Shown here in pieces: positions 60,347 to 64,000 of a stretch of DNA of 64,000 bases (position 1 is its first letter; each line of letters opens with the position of its first letter). Position numbers and translations under genes: made by a program. The DNA is from Siphonodentalium dalli (taxonomy: Eukaryota > Mollusca > Scaphopoda > Gadilida > Siphonodentaliidae). Under the pieces are notes generated by a model that saw only the letters and a list, made by a program, of their open reading frames with translations, did no database searches and had not been told where the DNA came from. The stretch spans positions 49,098,443 through 49,162,442 of the forward strand of contig CP136068.1 of NCBI GenBank assembly GCA_032622095.1, written 5' to 3'.

Positions 60347-61583
60347 TAGGGCCCCGACGAAGCTTCGAGATTCGATTCGATTTCGAATCTTACGTTCCGA
60401 TTCGAATCGATTCGAAAGCGGTCGGGTGATTCGGGATATTTCGAATCGTTATATACATGTACAAGTCCTTTATCACCGGAAATAGACTGCATTATCTATA
60501 CATGTACAAAAATTTAATTATATTCCCAATACTTAACCCGAGTCTCTTTCCGCGACCATCTGGAACCTCCGTGGTCCAATGTGTATAGGGTAAGTTGCCC
60601 AAAAGCTCACTGCTCATATATATATTCCCCCCCCCCAGTCTCAGTGCTGGTTACTCGTGGAACGTCGGTGCAACTCGTGCAACCTGCAGGTATAGGTCTG
60701 TGATGGTTCACGTGTTCATTGCGATTGTACCATAGCGCACACGGTTTCCTCCACCACATAAAACCAGCAATGTCGCGATATAGCCCGGCCCCAGCTGCTG
60801 AAGCGAGTGAATTTCTGGTGGGAAATATTTGTATGTCGCTTTCTGACATTCTTACCAGGAAAGCCAATACTATGTTACTCAGCTCAATCAAATAATATCA
60901 TATTTTTTTTAATTCAAAATTAAAACGATATAAATATATTAAATAAACATTATATCATCTTCAAATTCGACCAACATCTTTAAACATCATAATGGAATAT
61001 TGTTGACCATTCAGCATTCCGACGAACATGCCTACATGTAAGTTGGGACACTATATACATGTATATAGTTCTTTGTAATGCCATTCCCAAGTCACGATGA
61101 GCAATTTTTATATCGCGTGTACCTGCTGTGTGCGACAGGGTGAAGCGTACATGCGCAGAATAGTTTCCGTTTGCAATGACTCGAATCAGACTCCATTGAC
61201 TCCAAAGTTCCAAACTGCTGACTTTTCATGAACTTCTCGCACAGTGCCAGTGGCACAAAATATGAAATGATGCCGTGCCATTCTCATATATTAAACTGTT
61301 TTAAACTGTGATTAAATATTGTTCATATCATGTCATACATGATATGTAGAAATTATGTTGAATGAACCTCCTTCGTAATCTGAGTTATCTCACTGACGTT
61401 ATAAAATTATCTGACATTAATTATGCCCCATTTTTGCCCGTACCTCCAACTGACCGTTACCGCGATTCAACTAAAGAATCTACTAAAAAGATTTGATTCG
61501 AGATTCGATTCGATTTCGAATCATTATCATGATTCGATTCGAGATTCAATTCGATTTTGAAATTGCTGATTCGTCGGGCCGAA
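60347..61583. mobile_element. hAT-type element, 1.24 kb, rich in TTCGAATC
   Basis: The ends TAGGGCCCCGACGAA and TTCGGCCCGACGAA (inverse) are flanked by TACAGTAG (60339-60346) and TACGGTAG (61584-61591), 7/8. Subterminal GATTCGATTCGA repeats lie at both ends. Minus frames at 60607-60891 and 60980-61213 lack transposase motifs that I recognise. Confidence 0.75.
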
Positions 61584-61591
61584 TACGGTAG

Positions 61592-61829
61592 TCACTGCCT
61601 CAAGTCGAAGTCTTCTAAAAGTGGGAGTAAAATTATTACCGGTAGCTTGAATTTAAAGGAATATGATCCTGAATTTTTTTTAGTATTTTCTTTCAATATG
61701 TATACCGATAATATATACATAAAATGTCCATTATGCGCATGTAATCTAATATTCGGCCGCTAATCGTTATTTTTATAACGATTAAAAAAAATTCCGAAGT
61801 TAGTCGAAGATTTTGTGTTGTAGACGAGT
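61592..61829. other. No gene seen
   Basis: AT-rich; a 68-codon frame starting in the hAT end (61557) is not supported. Confidence 0.3.
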
Positions 61830-61894
61830 CACGTGATCATCTGCCACATCACATGATTGTCACGTGTAAACATAGTCACATGATCGACCACGTG
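61830..61894. promoter_or_regulatory. Cluster of five E-boxes
   Basis: CACGTG at 61830, 61861 and 61889 and CACATG at 61850 and 61877, all within 65 bases, most in a GTCAC(G/A)TG context. CACGTG with flanking GTC/A is the class bound by bHLH-zip factors such as USF, MITF/TFE and MYC. Which gene it would serve is not visible; short frames follow on both strands at 61860-62211. Confidence 0.5.
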
Positions 61895-62364
61895 GTAACT
61901 CATTGACAACGCATAGATATTCAACGATACCATAAGTTTGCACGCGCAAAGCGATCATGAATTCCATCGCGGCTTTTGGCGTTTGTCGCATAATGGGAGA
62001 ACACTGCGAATGCAAATACATCGTGTTCTCACAATTAAATGTCTTTAGCGTATTATTATTATATGTATCGCGATGTGTTGTTATTATAAAGCCATGCCGC
62101 ATTTTACGTAGGATCTGGACACTGGAATGTTTACGATATGATAATTGTCTATTAGTATTAACTGTGCAAGTCTTCGCATATATGCAATCTTTATATGAAT
62201 ATATAATATAATTTGACTATTCCGGTAACGAAAAAAAAGAGAAACACGAGCACATGTTTATATAGATAACTGACCGTAAAACCGAAATAATATACGATAA
62301 TTTATTTATACATCGTGGTAGAATATACTTATTAATATATCAAAGTCTCCATCTTATTTTACAA
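61895..62364. other. No gene clearly supported
   Basis: Mirror open frames at 61860-62102 (minus) and 61957-62211 (plus) lack domains; one or neither may be real. Confidence 0.35.
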
Positions 62365-62365
62365 T

Positions 62366-62735
62366 GAACGCTCTTTATTTAGTCATGGTAAAGGAAAATT
62401 GGGACTCGACTTAGAACAGTTGTCATCGTGATTATTTACTGTTTACACCAATACACGTAAATACATGCACACGAACTTGCGATATACATGCTTTATATAT
62501 CCGTCAAAGTCGTAGCAATTTCCGGTTTATTAAACTCTTTTTATTCGCACCATATAAGGAATACTCTTAACATGGAACGCTCTTTATTGAGTCATAGTGA
62601 AGGAAAATGGGGACTCGAGTTGTCATCGTGAATACTTTACTAAATTATTCATCAATATACTCCCCACTTCACTGCAATGGTATGTATTCGTAACCATGAC
62701 TGACTCGTCAAATTAAACGCTCTTTATTTGGTATA
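62366..62735. repeat. Direct repeat, two long units and a partial third
   Basis: AACGCTCTTTATTTAGTCAT with AAGGAAAATTGGGACTCGA and GTTGTCATCGTGA (62366-62430) recurs at 62576-62630. A partial AACGCTCTTTATTTGGT is at 62717-62733. Spacing is about 210 bases, then about 140. Confidence 0.65.
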
Positions 62736-62777
62736 TGTATTGGCTTTTTAGCGATAGGTTCGATTGGATATACTCAC

Positions 62778-63148
62778 GACTGGAAGCTCCGGCAAATTTA
62801 TATTCTTTACGGGAGTTGACGTTTTTCTTGGGATGGCATTCTCGTCGTTGGTCCATTTGTTTAACGTGGGGGTTGCATTTCCTCTGAGTTGTCGTCGGTA
62901 GCCACTGATCGGGCCAAGTGTATTCGCGTTGTGCTCAAAACACATTTTTTCGAAGTGGACGGAACAAATTCAGGACTATTTCGTTGGCAACTATACTTCA
63001 ATAGTTTCTGATTTTGAGTAACGGGTTTCCCACAGAAATCCCACCAAATGTCACGTAAACGAACGTCGTTTGGAAATGAATGCATAATTACACCTAATTG
63101 AGAGTCACTATACTGGCCACAGCCGAAAACACTGCATTTATTTGGCAT
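62778..63148 (-). CDS. THAP zinc-finger exon with one-base frameshift
   Basis: Read on the minus strand from ATG at 63148, the start is MPNKCSVFGC: Met-Pro plus C-x4-C, as THAP domains begin. HSFPND and IWW follow (conserved Pro and Trp). The expected C-x2-H (CFEH) and the terminal AVPTL-like NATPTL are present in the neighbouring frame. The switch falls in an A6 run (62945-62950), where seven A would restore the frame. Second Cys to CFEH is 59 residues, slightly longer than the usual 35-53. A donor GTGAGT begins at 62777, ending the exon after Leu-Pro-Val. THAP domains bind DNA through a C2CH zinc module, in both host regulators and P-type transposases. Whether this is a live gene with an assembly error, an allele or a pseudogene is open. 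A longer in-frame start exists at 63187. Confidence 0.7.
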
Positions 63149-63253
63149 TGTCACGAATGAATTGTAAATACGGGACAATCGGGGCATATATATGGAAAAT
63201 TAAAACAACATCGTGAACACGCACCCGAATAGAGTTCACATGTCGGCTCGTGT

Positions 63254-63260
63254 TTTTATA
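63254..63260 (-). promoter_or_regulatory. TATA box of the THAP locus
   Basis: TATAAAA on the minus strand, about 106 bases before the THAP ATG. That places a start site near 63225-63230 and a leader of about 80 bases. There is no AG acceptor between about 63225 and the ATG, consistent with an uninterrupted first exon. Confidence 0.45.
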
Positions 63261-63488
63261 AGCTTTATTTCTGACACGAAAGTGTTATCTACCCCGCTCA
63301 ATCGGCCTTCTATATTTCTTGTCAAAACAATAACTTTCCAAGCAACACTTATGACAAATCACAAGTGAAGATAACTCACCGGGCGTTGAAAATTCACCAC
63401 GTGTACACAATGTTATTGACATGCCATGCCCCGCAGTAATTCCATTACACCCACGCGCTCGATTCCGCATTTTCCATCGCCACTCATA

Positions 63489-63563
63489 TGACGTCATATA
63501 GGTAGACACAATTAAATCCGACTCCGATTCCATGTTTTTAATTAGTTTACTCATTTGACGTCA
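63489..63563. promoter_or_regulatory. Two CRE palindromes
   Basis: TGACGTCA at 63489-63496 and 63556-63563, each followed by TAT, 67 bases apart. This is the full-length cAMP-response element bound by CREB/ATF factors. They lie 230-310 bases upstream of the TATA box of the minus-strand THAP exon. An 89-codon minus frame (63285-63554) overlaps them; I do not call it a gene. Confidence 0.5.
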
Positions 63564-64000
63564 TATGAGGATTTGCGACGGAGATAGCCGAAAACCGGTG
63601 GGGTATTATTTATTTATTTCTAGGCTTATTTATTACGCGATTGTTATGGGACTTGGATCATTGTGATCACAATAGGGGTGGCTTTCCGATAGTGTTTTGT
63701 TGTTTCATCAGGATAGTAATCCTTTAAGTCTCCTATTTATGTCTCAATATTACCATAGCTGCTGAAGGTGACATTAAACACCAAAATAACTAACTTTCAT
63801 GAAAATTCCTGTTTCGAAGTATAACTATACATGTACTAAAAAAAATTGCGAATCCCATGAATATATTTATATATAACTGTTTTGTTGTGATATCCTACTT
63901 TGGTCATGATGCTCACTTGTTTTATGTGAAGCAGTCAAGCATAGAAAATCTTCAAACATTAATAAATGCAAGTTTATATCACTAAGTCATGGCCAGGGTT
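63564..64000. other. No gene seen
   Basis: AT-rich sequence to the window end with no supported frame. Confidence 0.35.

Noticed and set aside
61957-62211. 84-codon plus frame downstream of the E-box cluster
   Set aside because: It has a mirror frame on the minus strand, no recognisable domain and no clear splice context.
63285-63554. 89-codon minus frame with a GTGAGT donor near 63379, possibly an upstream exon of the THAP gene
   Set aside because: There is no AG acceptor shortly before the THAP ATG, the frame overlaps the CRE sites, and no domain is seen.

Overview
This is eukaryotic, AT-rich, almost entirely non-coding DNA. It shows splice-site-bounded exons, no operons or bacterial-type gene packing, and many non-autonomous DNA transposons, often nested. 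Frequent ACATGTA steps and several repeats built as a short hairpin followed by GTCCGTC-type runs and a tandem body remind me of mollusc (bivalve or gastropod) genomes. That placement is from memory and only moderately certain; another marine invertebrate is possible.

Layout. 1-13.1 kb is a nest of terminal-inverted-repeat (TIR) elements with clear target-site duplications (TSDs): a TA-flanked foldback, elements inserted in elements, a long-TIR hairpin and a 1.37 kb hAT-type element; no gene is convincing there. 13.15-36 kb is a tandem segmental duplication. Four copies of a roughly 60-codon exon (17551, 24720, 28058, 31802) each have the same Kozak-like start and the same phase-2 GTAAGT donor; a fifth segment (35.5-35.9 kb) has lost its exon. 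Each exon sits among decayed ~140 bp tandem repeats. The intron after the fourth exon contains a perfect-length minisatellite (51 x 34 bp). Because the segments are paralogous, several transposon insertions can be read against their empty sites.

36-61.6 kb is again dominated by transposons. It holds three hAT-type elements rich in TTCGAAT (36240, 43080, 60347), the first carrying a BED zinc-finger ORF remnant. It also holds TTAA-flanked piggyBac-type MITEs with a conserved central hairpin, a family with 8 bp TSDs carrying ~100 bp palindromes, TA-flanked long hairpins, and arrays of stem-loop/CCGTC repeats. The right end has more single-copy character: an E-box cluster (61.83-61.89 kb) and, on the minus strand, a THAP zinc-finger exon (63148-62778) with a TATA box and two CRE palindromes upstream, but a one-base frameshift in an A run.

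The features that may serve the host are the duplicated first-exon cluster on the plus strand and the THAP locus on the minus strand. Nothing in the window links them. Element boundaries were read by eye; those with matching TSDs are the reliable ones.
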